Positions 36,150 to 46,734 of a DNA stretch of 64,000 nt are shown piece by piece. Under the pieces are notes generated by a model, which ran no database searches, was not told the origin of the DNA, and was given only the letters and a program-made list of their open reading frames with translations. The stretch's first letter is position 1. Every line of letters begins with the position of its first letter. Source of the stretch: Membranipora membranacea (lineage: Eukaryota > Bryozoa > Gymnolaemata > Cheilostomatida > Membraniporidae); NCBI GenBank assembly GCA_914767715.1, contig OU612072.1:26164001-26228000 (forward strand), written 5' to 3'. The position numbers were made by a program, and so were the translations under genes.

Positions 36150-36712
36150 TAGTGGAAAGGCTGTATGCCTAGTCCAACTGGGGACAGCACCCAAGCTACC
36201 CACAACTTCTTGTCAACGATACTTCAATTGAGCAGGTAAAACAATTTACATACTAAGGCACCAATATTACCAACAAACTGGATTTTACTCTGAATACCTT
36301 GAAAACAACAGCGAAAGCAAAGGCTACATATAATCGCCAAGCTATACCATCTCAGTGTCACTGAGAAACTAATAAAAACCTGCTACAAGTCCTTCATAGA
36401 GTCAGTAATCACCTACCATCTGGTTGTGCTATAAAGTCATCAGAGCGCAGACTCTAGAAAAAGTTAAAATCTGTGATAAGAACTGCAGGTTACCTATCAG
36501 GCGAAGTCACGTTCACACCCGTAGACGACCTTTACTCCAATATACTGAAAGTAAAGAGCCTCCGCATGATTGCCACCGAAGACGAACCACTACTCCGTCT
36601 TAACCAGCTGCCGTCAGGCAGATATCAATCAATCAAGATCAGCGTGCAGATCCGTGCCAAATGTTTTAGAGCAGAGTGTATCAAATATCTAAATAGTGTC
36701 TTCAAAAAGTAA
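36150..36712 (+). mobile_element. Decayed non-LTR retrotransposon, 3' end of the reverse-transcriptase ORF
   Basis: Conceptual translation in shifting frames gives pieces typical of the C-terminal region of LINE-type ORF2: VNDTSIEQVKQF, then a GTNITNKLDFT stretch, then KSVIRTAGYLSGE, and near the end LLRLNQLPSGR followed by CFRAECIKYLNSVF. The order and the LPSGR-X(n)-IKYLN motif match the tails of many animal non-LTR elements. Several stops and frameshifts interrupt it and no catalytic YxDD motif is present, so only a dead fragment of less than 600 bp remains. The last open stretch is 36,473-36,712. The exact clade is not decided. Confidence 0.65.
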
Positions 36713-37850
36713 TAGTCTTTTTTATGGTCTTATCATTTTATTAATTTTTACAGAATCAACAGTTATAATAATTTTACAGAACACCCTATAGAGACAGTTT
36801 TATTTCTCAGAGATTGAGTCCAAATATAAACATACATACACTTGAGAGCTACTTTGTATAGAACCTTTTGATATAAAAAAATTATATCTGTCAATGCTTC
36901 CTATTATACATTATTATATTTCAATCATGGATGTACATCAAAATACGAAGTGTAGCCTATAAAATATAAAATATTGAAGTCACAGAGGAATACAGGTAGA
37001 TGCTTTGCTTTGGCGCTGTGTCACATATCTAACCAACTTTTATTTCATGAGCATTTTTATATGAGGCCACAGCCAAGAAGCTGTGCTTGTACAATATTCG
37101 ATTCGATATGGATGTCTGGTTTCTGATTTGCGATCATGGCTTCATCATGAGGATTGCTGTATGGCTATCTTATGAATGTTTGTTTTGCTTGGAATTTCAG
37201 ACAAAATCACATCGATTTGACCAAAAGGGATTATATGAAGTAAAGTTCAATATCAATCGATCTTAATTGAAACCCAAAAGTTACAGTGTTAATTAACTAC
37301 CTCTCTCAGTTATGATTGATTTAAATAGCCACCAAAGTATTTCCTAAAACTTGATTAATAGAACAAACCAAGGTAGGACAGGGTTTTCCTCACAACTGTT
37401 GGAGACCTAAATAAAGAAGGGTCTTGCAAGTTTGGCTCTGGTGATTGTCACAAACGTTACCCAGGACCAAAGGTAAAGACTTTGCAAAAAACCTGATTGG
37501 AATTGAGCACCTTGTTTCGAAGGTGTATCGTAATTATCAAGGTTTCACAATGACTTCTACTATCACTTACGCTCAATTTGACACTGCAGGTTTTCCATCA
37601 TTATCCTCAAATCAGTACACAGTGACCATTAACTGTATAAAAAAAGTCAATTCAACATATAAAATAAAAATTCCTTCATATTATGAAAAAATTTGCCTGG
37701 AGTTCTAAGAATAGCAAAACACATTATTTAAAGATGATCTCAAATTATTCTATCTGGCCGGATGGGATGAGGAATTGACATTTGATTGACGTCAAACAGT
37801 TTTTGCCTATCATTTATGATTGATGTTTCATTTCCATATGTCATATTAAA
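36713..37850. other. Unassigned region upstream of gene C
   Basis: AT-rich with no recognised feature. A frame at 37,445-37,708 (87 codons) shows no family motif. Confidence 0.45.
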
Positions 37851-37923
37851 CCATAATTATCGCTGCATGACAGCGGGATTGATACTTCTGATTTATTAGC
37901 ATCACAATTCACCAAATCTAGGG

Positions 37924-37986
37924 TATAAAAGTCAGTGCAGACATCAGAGATATCATCATTCAACTGTTGGACACAGACAGAAGAGG
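37924..37986 (+). promoter_or_regulatory. TATA box and non-coding first exon of gene C
   Basis: TATAAAA at 37,924-37,930 is followed by the family first-exon sequence (atcatcattcaactgttgga) and the donor G|GTGAGG at 37,987. The stretch TAATAAAATG that supplies the ATG in D and F is missing, so translation of C must start in exon 2. Confidence 0.7.
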
Positions 37987-38193
37987 GTGAGGTACAAGAA
38001 ATATTTGTTTTACTAAGAATGCCCAATAGATGCAACTGTTTCATCCCTGATAAAGAGTTTTTTGAGATTGGCTAGAATCTATTTTTTATCACAATAAAAA
38101 AAAATTCAAAGCTAGACTGGGAAATTTGCTCTTTCAATAATTAATAATATGGAAAATACTGTTAATTGAGATATCTTCAATATTTTTACAGCT

Positions 38194-39249
38194 ATGACAA
38201 AGTTGATTATCCTCGCTGTCGCAGCTGTGGTATGTGTGAGCGCTGGTTACCAGAGCTCTGCTTACAGAGCACCTGTTCAAACTCACTACCAATCACCTGC
38301 ACCAGTATATCACCCTACTCCAGCCCCTGCAAAGCAATATTACAATGGTGAGTTGATTCCACACATAAGCCTGACAATTCAGTATCAAGTATGTGTCAAA
38401 ACCATTAATGATTGCTTGAACATGATTGATTTTTTCAAAAACCATAAATACATCAAACTGTGCTTTAAGAAATAATGGTATTTTACTAAATTGCCTCTCG
38501 CCCATCGTGTTGGAAAACAGAAATAAATAATTTTGATTCTTCATTTCAGTATATGAGTGGAGTGCATGGGGATACTACGGACAGTGCTCCAAACCATGTG
38601 GAGGAGGAGTTCAGTACAGACAGAGAACTTGCTCCACCAGAAAGGTTCATCGATATGGAGGAAGCAACAACAAGCAATGTTACGGACCAAGCTCATCTCA
38701 GAGACGTTGTAATCTACAATGTTGCCCAGGTAATACTACAGTCCGATTGTAAGAGGTAGAATGAGAAAGTTCTGAAAGAATTTGTCTACAAATTGCAATA
38801 TCGAGTATTTCACTAACAGATTAATGATTTCAGATTCTCTTATTTTCGAAATGATTTACATTACAGTAAATGGGGGATTTACTCAGTGGTCTAACTGGTC
38901 TAACAGTCACCAAGGATCTTATCAACAAACCAGATACAGAAGCTGTTCTAAGCCATATCCTTCATGTGGTGGAGCACAATGCTTTGGAGATTCTAGTCAG
39001 ACACGACATTTCCCTAGTAAGTATTACCTCTTAACCACTCTGTATTGCTGTATTGCTATATTAAATGCTTGCTTGTTTTCGGTAGAGTAAAGAATACATC
39101 ATTTTAACATACTAAAATTGTGTGATTGATATTGTACTCATGTTATCCCTTTATCAGTTTCAGAACCACAGCCAGTCTATCAGAAACCAGTCACTACAAC
39201 ATATCAAGCTCCAAAACAAGCCTATCAACCATCATATGGACAGTACTAG
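38194..39249 (+). CDS. Gene C: secreted TSP1-type protein (189 aa)
   Basis: Exons are (38,192) 38,194-38,347, 38,550-38,729, 38,867-39,016 and 39,164-39,249, all joined in phase 1 with GT-AG borders. Residues 1-18 are the signal peptide (MTKLIILAVAAVVCVSAG). A Pro/Tyr/Gln segment (YRAPVQTHYQSPAP) follows. Exon 3 is a full TSP1 module with WSAW, CSKPCGGG, RQRTC and a terminal CC, seven cysteines in all. Exon 4 is a TSP1-like module that keeps WSNWSN and RYRSC but has lost the CSxxC pair; it has three cysteines. Exon 5 is a K-PQPVYQKPV-type tail ending SYGQY. The WxxW motifs are potential C-mannosylation sites. AATAAA lies at 39,444. The product is probably a secreted matrix or mucus component; this role is inferred from composition only. 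Confidence 0.85.
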
Positions 39250-40213
39250 AGTTGTGACTGAATCGAAGGAATGAGCAGCAAGAGCCTGTAGAAGCATAAC
39301 ATTATTGAGAAATTCCCATGAGTCTAATTTGCTTGTCACAAAGTTGCACATTTATTTGCCATCAACTTCTTTTTGAGTTGATGACCTTCAACCATCTCTG
39401 AGCACATTGTAGCTGTTGACTGTGTTTTTTATCAGTTACTTAAAATAAATGGCTGAAAAAAGCTGTGCGTTAACATTACCTCTATCTCTATCTTCAACTA
39501 AACAAATTCAAACTAAAACCTGCTGAGAAGCATTTGAGACAATTGCCACTATGTGGGGAATCCTATATCATTCTAATCAAACTGTTAATTTCTTTTTTTC
39601 AGCATGTTACATGATCAAACAACACCTCAAACTAATTTATGCTAAGCGCCTAAGGCAAACTTTTTTTTTGCAGTGACCAGAAATCTAACAAATATTTACA
39701 CTCTGGCTCTGTAATGAATACCTAAGGCAATATCGTGTATAAGGCAATTGAATCTCTAAAATATGCTATTGGTGATATGCCTGATGTGTAACTCTGCCAC
39801 ACTTTGACCTGTATGTAAATTGAATTCATGCACTCACATAACATTGTCAAACGGGGCAATACAGTAGTCAATAGATCGGACACAGTGATGTAAATGCTGC
39901 ACATACCGATCATGCTTATCTTGATTAGATTCAGGCAAAGTTACAGCAAGAAGAAAGGGCGCATAGTTGGTGCTGGTGCTTGGTTCAAATTCTGCTGTGG
40001 AGGACTGACTACCAGGTTCTGTTCCCAAGGTGTTTCTCCGATCTGCCTACAAACTGAGTGAAAATTGGCACTAAATATGACAGCCCGCCCTTCAGACCTT
40101 GATATCTAAGTCTACAAACTCGGACGGAACCTTGAATTTTCCATCATAGGTGAAATAAACATATATACAAAAACTCAATTTGAATTATAAAACATATTGA
40201 ACAGTTATTTTAA
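39250..40213. other. Gene C 3' flank and intergenic
   Basis: Contains the AATAAA of gene C (39,444-39,449). Otherwise there are only short unrecognised frames (39,722-40,028, - strand). Confidence 0.5.
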
Positions 40214-40893
40214 AAGTTTCCTAGCTGGATAACATACAAGACAAATCATTAACACCGTGTCAAACACGAGAGGCTATTACATACATACAAATAAGGGCCC
40301 CTTGGCAGCCGGTCTTATACACCAATGTCTAGCTGCAGCTCAAAAACATGCTTCAGTTGTTGAATGCTTATGATGATGCGTGTCCTTCTGCCATGGTTAT
40401 ATGAGCCATTTATACTGAGTTCCTATTTGCTTATAATTAAGCATGAGTCATGTGACCTTTGGGGTATAATGACTGGTTAAAGTCAGATATAATTTGATTA
40501 TTTTATTATCCAGAATGGGTTGGTGAGTCTGAGATGAGAATGCATATATATTGAGCATTAAATTTACTGATATATAAAAAAATCAAATAGGTTAGTGGGA
40601 AATTCAGTTTTTGATATGTGTTGATAATGATGTCACATGACTTATGCTAAGTCATTAGCCAATAGAAAACTTAGTATGAATTGTACATATAACCATGAGG
40701 GAAGAACATGCATCATCATAAGCCTATATCAAATGAGGCATTTTTATGAGGCTGCAGCTAGGCGTTTGTGTAGTTGCGCAGCTGCCAAGGGGCCCCTATT
40801 CAATTGCAATACACAGTTGAACAGGCATGTAAAAGCCTCTTTTCCTCGACATGGTGTTAATGCTTTGTCTTGTATGGTGCCCTGCTAGAAAAC
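40214..40893. mobile_element. Foldback element with arms of about 250 bp
   Basis: The left arm (about 40,214-40,463) and right arm (about 40,628-40,893) are reverse complements with moderate divergence. Examples are GGGCCCCTTGGCAGC on the left against GCTGCCAAGGGGCCCC on the right, and acatacaagacaaa against tttgtcttgtat. The spacer of about 165 bp is AT-rich. No ORF spans it. It is probably a non-autonomous inverted-repeat element. Confidence 0.75.
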
Positions 40894-42277
40894 CTTTCAA
40901 CAAGCCCTTAAAAATAATGTAATGTGATTGACTGATTCTCCAAAAAACCTGATCTCTGTGAATTAATGGAAATGCAACCATCCCAAAAAGTTTTGCGTCA
41001 AACTTTGAATTTTTTGCAGAAAACAGTAAATGGATAGTTGAGAGACTGCCTTTCAAAACAGTTAACAATGCTCGTAATTCTGAATTAAACACTGTAGGAA
41101 GCAAATAGCTTGTTGAAAAGTATGAAGGAGGTAACTACCGCTGAGCATCTCTACTTAAAATAACTGAGTGAACATACCTGGACTGGTGATCAAGTTTGAG
41201 AAGGTCAGATATTTTTACCAACACATTAGTTTACTTAATTCTGAAAGTTTCCCTGAAGTAAACACACCAAATAATAATTCATTTGAGTGGTTATAGGCAG
41301 TATATTAGCAATCACGGACCAAGATATCCGTCAATCAAAATCTGTGCAAGCCAGGCTGAATAGCTCAGTGTGTAGAGCGTCTGCCTGGTAATTACTGTTT
41401 GTTAAGAATGTTGTGGGTTCGAATCCCAACGTCAGCAGGTTTTTTTTCAAATGGGTGCTTTATAACTGGAACATTTTTACTTTTCCCAAGGGGGGTGTCT
41501 TATAAATGAGGAATTACCGTACATACAGAGTTTTACTTTTGACCTTGAGCTGGACAAGCCAATCAAAAGCCCGGTGTATTGACACACACCCACACCCTCC
41601 CCGCCACGCCTACATGCTCATCTCTTAAAAGTCAGTGAGTGAATTTTTTTAGAATATACGCCCCTGGTTATAGGATTGTAATGAAGGAGAGACTTGAAAA
41701 TGGTGGTGACGGACTTCTCTGGTTAATAGAAAGATCACAGAACATGAGTGAAAGTATCACCATATGAACGAAGCCAAAATCATCCAAGTGGAAAGACATA
41801 GATTTTGTTTGTAGACCACCAGGCTCAAACTCGAACGGAAAATGATGTTATACCGTCTTTAAAGAGCCTACTACTTTAGGTAATTTCAGTGTTAATCACC
41901 ATGATGCAAGTAACAGGACTAGGTGGACACACAATGTTCTCTATCCCCTTGATTATACACAGATATTTTCTATCCCTATAATAGTGTCATACATGACAAC
42001 TCTTATCATTTAATAAAATACATGTGATCATGCAACATCATGCTACATACGTAATAAGTACTTCTGCATGTTAGATTTCAAGTTATTTATTTTATCAAGC
42101 AATATTAAAAGATCAATGTTGAAACTTTATTAACAATGATATGATAAAAATACCAGATGATTAATAATTATGCTCTACATTATTGTCAACAGAAGGGCAA
42201 ATGTGAGTCATTTTAATTGAAGAAAGCTTATGTTGGGTCAGGTGTCGTTGGTCTTAGGTCATCATAGCAGCATTGGT
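40894..42277. other. Intergenic region 3' of gene D
   Basis: Holds a tRNA-like sequence at 41,354-41,438 and, on the - strand, a likely polyadenylation signal of gene D (TTTATT at 42,126-42,131, AATAAA on the gene strand). Nothing else is recognised. Confidence 0.5.
41354..41438 (+). repeat. tRNA-like sequence
   Basis: GCTGA at the start pairs with TCAGC at the end. An A box (TAGCTCAGTGTGTAGAG) and a B box (GGTTCGAATCC) are in order. The anticodon arm cannot be formed cleanly and the T stem has a mismatch, so this is a tRNA pseudogene or SINE head rather than a working tRNA. Confidence 0.6.
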
Positions 42278-43405
42278 TTAGTATTGTCCATATGGTTGTT
42301 GTGGAGCTTGGTAGTGTGTTGTCACTGGTGCTTGATAGTGGGGCTGTGGTTCTAAAAAATAAAGTGATAAACTGTGTATGGTGTTGAACATTATTTCATA
42401 TTTAGAACTTCTCCAAGAAGAACATTTTGATGAGCCATTATGTGACGTGCCTGTAGGTGTTGTTTAAGTACATTACAATGTGTGAGAAATTTATCACTTA
42501 CTTGGTACATGTCTGTTCTGAGAGGACTCGCCATAGCACTTAGCTCCACCACATGAAGGATATGGCTTAGAACAGCTTCTGTATCTGGCTTGTTGATAAG
42601 ATCCCTGGTGGCTGTTAGACCAGTTTGACCAGTAGGCCCATCCTCCATTGACTATAACATGAATCGAGTTTTAAATAAACTTTCAGATGGTCTTACTTAA
42701 CAGAATATGATGTACAGACACACTAAGTGAGACCATGGTTTCTTTAGGTATACAAACACAATGCATATCACATGTTTATTCAGGGTATTGGATCTATTGA
42801 GCTAGTACCTGGGCAGCATTGAAGGTTACAGCGCCTCATAGATTGGCTACGTCCGTAACATTGCTTGTTATTGCTTCCTCCGTATCCATGAACCTTTCTG
42901 GTGGAGCAGGTTCTCTGTCTGTACTGAACTCCTCCTCCACATGGTTTAGAGCACTGTCCGTAGTATCCCCATGCGCTCCACTCATATACTAATAGAGATA
43001 TTGAGTCGTTATTTTTATAGACTTGTGATTATAAGGAGCTCGATACAAGGAATTGGACTGATTACACATCATCGATATATTGAAAATTCAGGTAATAATA
43101 AACATTCTGCTCACCGTTGTAGTATTGCTTGGCTGGAGTAGGGTGATATACAGGTGCAGGTGCTTGGTAGTGAGTTTGAACAGGTGCTCTGTAAGCAGAG
43201 CTCTGGTAACCAGCGCTCACACATGCCACTGCGGCGACAGCAAGGATGATGAACTTTGTCATAGCTGCAACAAATATTAGTTGTGTTAGAAAAAAATACT
43301 CATCATAGGGTTGGAAATGTTTTGAATAACATTAAATGTTGAGCTCAATTGCGGATCAATTATCAACCATATTTCAGTAAGCGATATATGTTGTAACTCA
43401 CCCAT
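42278..43405 (-). CDS. Gene D: secreted TSP1-type protein (185 aa)
   Basis: On the - strand the exons are 43,402-43,405 (ATGG), 43,115-43,264, 42,809-42,988, 42,502-42,651 and 42,278-42,351. The start codon lies in exon 1 and splicing ATGG|GTGAGT to CTATGACAAAG gives MAMTK at the N terminus. The signal peptide ends near CVSAG. The TSP1 module (exon 3) has seven cysteines ending LQCC, and the second module (exon 4) starts VNGGWAYWSNWSN with three cysteines. The tail has two HYQAP repeats and ends PYGQY. All splice sites are canonical. The gene converges with C and diverges from truncated gene E. Its promoter carries a foldback MITE about 100 bp upstream of the TATA box. Confidence 0.87.
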
Positions 43406-43466
43406 TTTATTACTCTTCTGTGTGGTTCCAACAGTTGAATGATGATCTCTCTACTCCATGCACTGC

Positions 43467-43474
43467 TTTATATA
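43467..43474 (-). promoter_or_regulatory. TATA box of gene D
   Basis: The - strand reads GGTATATAAAGCAGTGCATG, with the TATA box 62-69 bp upstream of the split start codon. The following atcatcattcaactgttgg is the shared first-exon sequence. Confidence 0.75.
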
Positions 43475-43562
43475 CCTGATATTCTGTGCGGTGGAAATGC
43501 TCATTAATTATAGCCGTCAAGCCTCCTGTTAATCCTGTTTGCTGATTATTACCAGATGATAT

Positions 43563-43706
43563 CATGGAGTAAGGGTATACAGAGGGGACACTTCAATGAT
43601 CGTTATAGTGCCTTATAGGCAATATTGATGAAATTCCCCCACTGGATAAAAACCGCAGGCACTATAACGATCATTGAAGTGTCCACTCTGTATATCCTTA
43701 CTCTGT
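43563..43706. mobile_element. 144-bp foldback MITE in the gene D promoter
   Basis: Long inverted repeats of about 47 bp (left GAGTAAGGGTATACAGAGGG, right arm reverse complement GAGTAAGGATATACAGAGTG) share the inner stretch GATCGTTATAGTGCC and enclose a loop of about 45 bp. Flanking direct repeats GATGATAT (43,555-43,562 and 43,707-43,714) look like an 8-bp target-site duplication. The equivalent site in the B1/B2 flanks (near 14,419 and 33,350) is an uninterrupted gatgatatgcaaaa. An 8-bp duplication suits a hAT-like element, which is an inference. Confidence 0.8.
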
Positions 43707-43762
43707 GATGATATGCAAAATGCTCCATCAAAACGATATGAAATCTCAAATCCTCTTTTTTA

Positions 43763-43890
43763 TCTGCCAATTAATGATAATTAGTTCCCCAATTTGTGCC
43801 TGAGGAGTAGGCAATTGAGGTTCACTTGACAAATTAATTATTTCAATATTTGGTGACCCTGTACCATCCTAAATGAAGAGAACTTTATGT
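43763..43890 (-). promoter_or_regulatory. Conserved upstream block of gene D
   Basis: The - strand contains ctaattatcattaattggca and, further upstream, ggtcaccaaatattgaa. Related blocks occur upstream of F (50,127-50,220), more weakly upstream of A (8,217-8,241), and in a gene-less relic at 48,095-48,210. The repeated TAATTA/ATTAAT cores are homeodomain-type sites; binding is inferred. Confidence 0.6.
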
Positions 43891-46172
43891 AACCCATCAA
43901 CCACAAACTTATACATAGAGTAACAAGGATTTTTAGATTTGACGATGAGGTGGTGCGAATAATTGGGATGATGATGGCTTGAGCATCAATTATATACACT
44001 TCCAGCCGATTGGTGCTGCGGGAGTTGTTGGATTGGGTCCGTTTGAGAGCTTATCAAGTTTGGTTGGTCCAGCCCAAAGAACCCGGGTGTATACTTCTTC
44101 TCTTTATTGGTCTTGGTTGATCAGCCTATTCGGATCAGTTCTTTACCTAACTGCCAATGTTTTCTTTCGCCAAAGTTAGCCTGTGTTGTTGACTATATCT
44201 TAATGCTGCTCCCAATTGCTATTCATTTCATGAACGAGGATAAAAGTTTGGGCAATTGGGTAATTGGGAAATAAATATGGAATACTAAGTATTTTGTGTG
44301 TACAAGTACTGGTTACTATATTAATATCGTAATCTCATTAGTTTGGATCTAGTCAACCAACCTCATACTTGAGGCTATACATTGAAATAATTAAAAGCCT
44401 TGGAACTAGAAAATTTAGTGAAGAAACACTAACAATAGATTTGATTTGTAAAATATCTTTTCCAGTGTGTGTTGCTTGTTTTTTGAATACAGTAACTTGG
44501 GTCTAGCCCTTTCTTCAATAACAACCTCACTGAGACATACGAATTTTTATAGGCTCATTGGTTCTTTTGATGAACAACCCTGAGTAAACTGAGAATTCTC
44601 ACATATGGCATCTCAACCACAATAATTTAGGCGACTGAAGATAAAAATGAGCCAAAACATAAAATACATCAATGTCTGTAAACGGAAATACTTTACCCAT
44701 CAAGAAATTCCTGTGATTAATTTCAATTTATATGAGGTGATATGACAAATTTGTGACATTATTGCACTCATTATGCAAATATAAAAGCTCAAGTGATATT
44801 GATTGACAAGGCAATTAAAGAAATATTTACTGAAGGAGCCGTTTTTTTATATAAATAGTTGTAACTATTTGACTTCCTCGTGGAAATATTTTATAGCAAA
44901 ATCACTGCAAGTATGCAAAATACTGGTACTACTGCCACTTGTGAAAGATTTAAAAAGCCAATTTTACTCCTACTCATTTCAATCACCAAACAGTATAGGA
45001 TATGAATCACCTTTGTTGCCCTTGGTTGTTTTGTTGAGGTCCTACATGTGAGAATTTTTTGGCTACTCAAGGTTGCTCTTTCAAATCAGCCATTATTCAA
45101 ACAAACGCAGACAGCCAACGTTTATTAAAATGAACAGGCTGATAGGTTTGTGTGTCATTGGCATTATTGAACAAAGAGCTCGAGTCAAGGGAATGTTTTC
45201 TAGCAGCATACCTGTGTTAAAGACTGAAATGAGAGGCTCAGATGTTTGTTCAAAGACTTACTTGGAGGCTGTTCATTTGCATCACATCTTATTCTCCATG
45301 TTCTATTCTATCATGTGAGCGATTTCCAGCTTTAGGATTGTAATATTAAGGAAGTTATGGTCTCTCAAACTTTCACGGTGATGACCGTCAACCGGCATCG
45401 GGAATCCTGGCACTTTGTCACATTTAGAACGAATCATGTTATGATCAAGATATTATGGGTGCAGGTGGGTCTCGAATCCAGGCCTTAGGGATCTGCAGCA
45501 ACAGCTCTACCATTATACCATGATGTTCATTGTTTGAGCCACTAGACAATATGAAGCGGTGGTAGCAACGTTGCCTGCTGGACCGTAAGCCGTGGGTTCG
45601 AAACCTGTACCCTTGATATTTTGTCAATCATCTTATTCATGAAATTACTCATAACAGATGGGAAGTTGTGCGAGAATTTCCGATGCCTATTGGCGGTCAT
45701 CACCTTGAAAATTTGAGAGACCATGACTTCCTCAATAGTAGGATCGTATAGCTCGAGATCGCGCACATGATAGAATAGAATATGAAGAGTAAGATAATAT
45801 ACAAAGCAGCAGCCTCAAAGTAAGTCTCAACTTCCTCTATTTTGCAAATATAACTGTCATGAGAAAGGTGCCCCAGAGATAAAATATTTTTATCCTTAGG
45901 TTTATTTCAAGTTCAGTGCATATTCTTCATTGCATTTTCAAGTTTTTAACAATATTGTATATACTCAAGTATAAGGTAGCCTGAATGACTCAAAACTTAT
46001 GATATCAAACAAATGGTACCAAACAAGTTTCATCTGTCATCAATTATGAGTACTACTCAAATACGTCATAGTGAAGTGTCAAGTGAACCTAAACTTTATT
46101 TTAAATTCAGTTCATATTATTCTTATCAATCAGTCAATCAAAATCTTACCCAAAACTTGATTGATTTTACAG
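43891..46172. other. Region between D and truncated gene E
   Basis: Contains blocks repeated in 48.3-49.9 kb (for example aggctataca...aattaaaagcc at 44,372 and 49,226) and the head-to-head SINE pair at 45,288-45,792. Exons 1-3 expected upstream of gene E are not found. Confidence 0.5.
45288..45792. mobile_element. Head-to-head pair of tRNA-derived SINE-like units
   Basis: The left unit reads on the - strand (A box TGGTATAATGGTAGAGC and B box GGATTCGAGACCC within 45,465-45,524) and its body runs to 45,288. The right unit reads on the + strand (CGGTGGTAGCAACG and B box GGTTCGAAACC within 45,553-45,606) with the same body to about 45,792. The two bodies form an inverted repeat, for example gatgaccg at 45,380 with cggtcatc at 45,694, and ttctattctatcatgtg with cacatgatagaatagaa. 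This could be two copies inserted nose to nose or one foldback element. Confidence 0.7.
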
Positions 46173-46734
46173 TAATTGGAGGATGGGCCTACTGGTCTAA
46201 CTGGTCTAACAGCCACCAAGGATCTTATCAACAAACCAGATACAGAAGCTGTTCTTACCCTAAGCCTTCATATGGTGGGGCTAAGTGCTATGGAGAGTCT
46301 TCTCAGAACAGACATGTCCCAAGTAAGTAACCATTTCCCCTTATTTTAAGTAGCCCAGCCATATTTCAAGCAATAAGCTTTAAACGGCGTCCTGCACAGC
46401 CATTTTTTCTATCCTAGTATGAGTGAATGTTAGTGAACTTGACGTTGCTTTGATTAAACCCAACCTGCTGATAGTAATCGTGTCCCAGTTTCTTTGTTCT
46501 CGATGAGTGAATCTCTGTTGGTAACATCTTACTTGAATTGGTAGAAAACACACAACACAATACAACATAAATAATTATTTTTATTTTTTAGAACCACAAC
46601 CTCACTATAACAAACCAGTGACCACCCACTACCAAGCCCCTCAACGTGCTACATACAGCACAAAATACATAGATAAGACTGCTTACAAATATTCCCATTC
46701 ATATTTGACCTTGACCAAAAGCCATCCAACGTAA
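46173..46734 (+). pseudogene. Gene E: 5'-truncated TSP1-type gene (last two exons)
   Basis: Only exon 4 (46,173-46,322, acceptor tttacag, donor GTAAGT) and exon 5 (46,592-46,734) are present. Exon 4 encodes VIGGWAYWSNWSN and RYRSC, but the conserved extra cysteine (PSCGG in sisters) is Tyr (PSYGG). In exon 5 the usual CAATACTAA end has become AAATACATA, so the frame runs on for 18 more codons to TAA at 46,732-46,734. No promoter, signal peptide or TSP1 exon can be found within 2.5 kb upstream. It is closest to gene F in exon 4, exon 5 and 3' flank (for example cactgcaatacaa). Confidence 0.85.

Noticed and set aside
41354-41438. Functional tRNA gene
   Set aside because: The A and B boxes and part of the acceptor stem are present, but the anticodon arm does not form; the same applies to 6,001-6,080 and the 45.5, 55.5 and 57.0 kb sequences.
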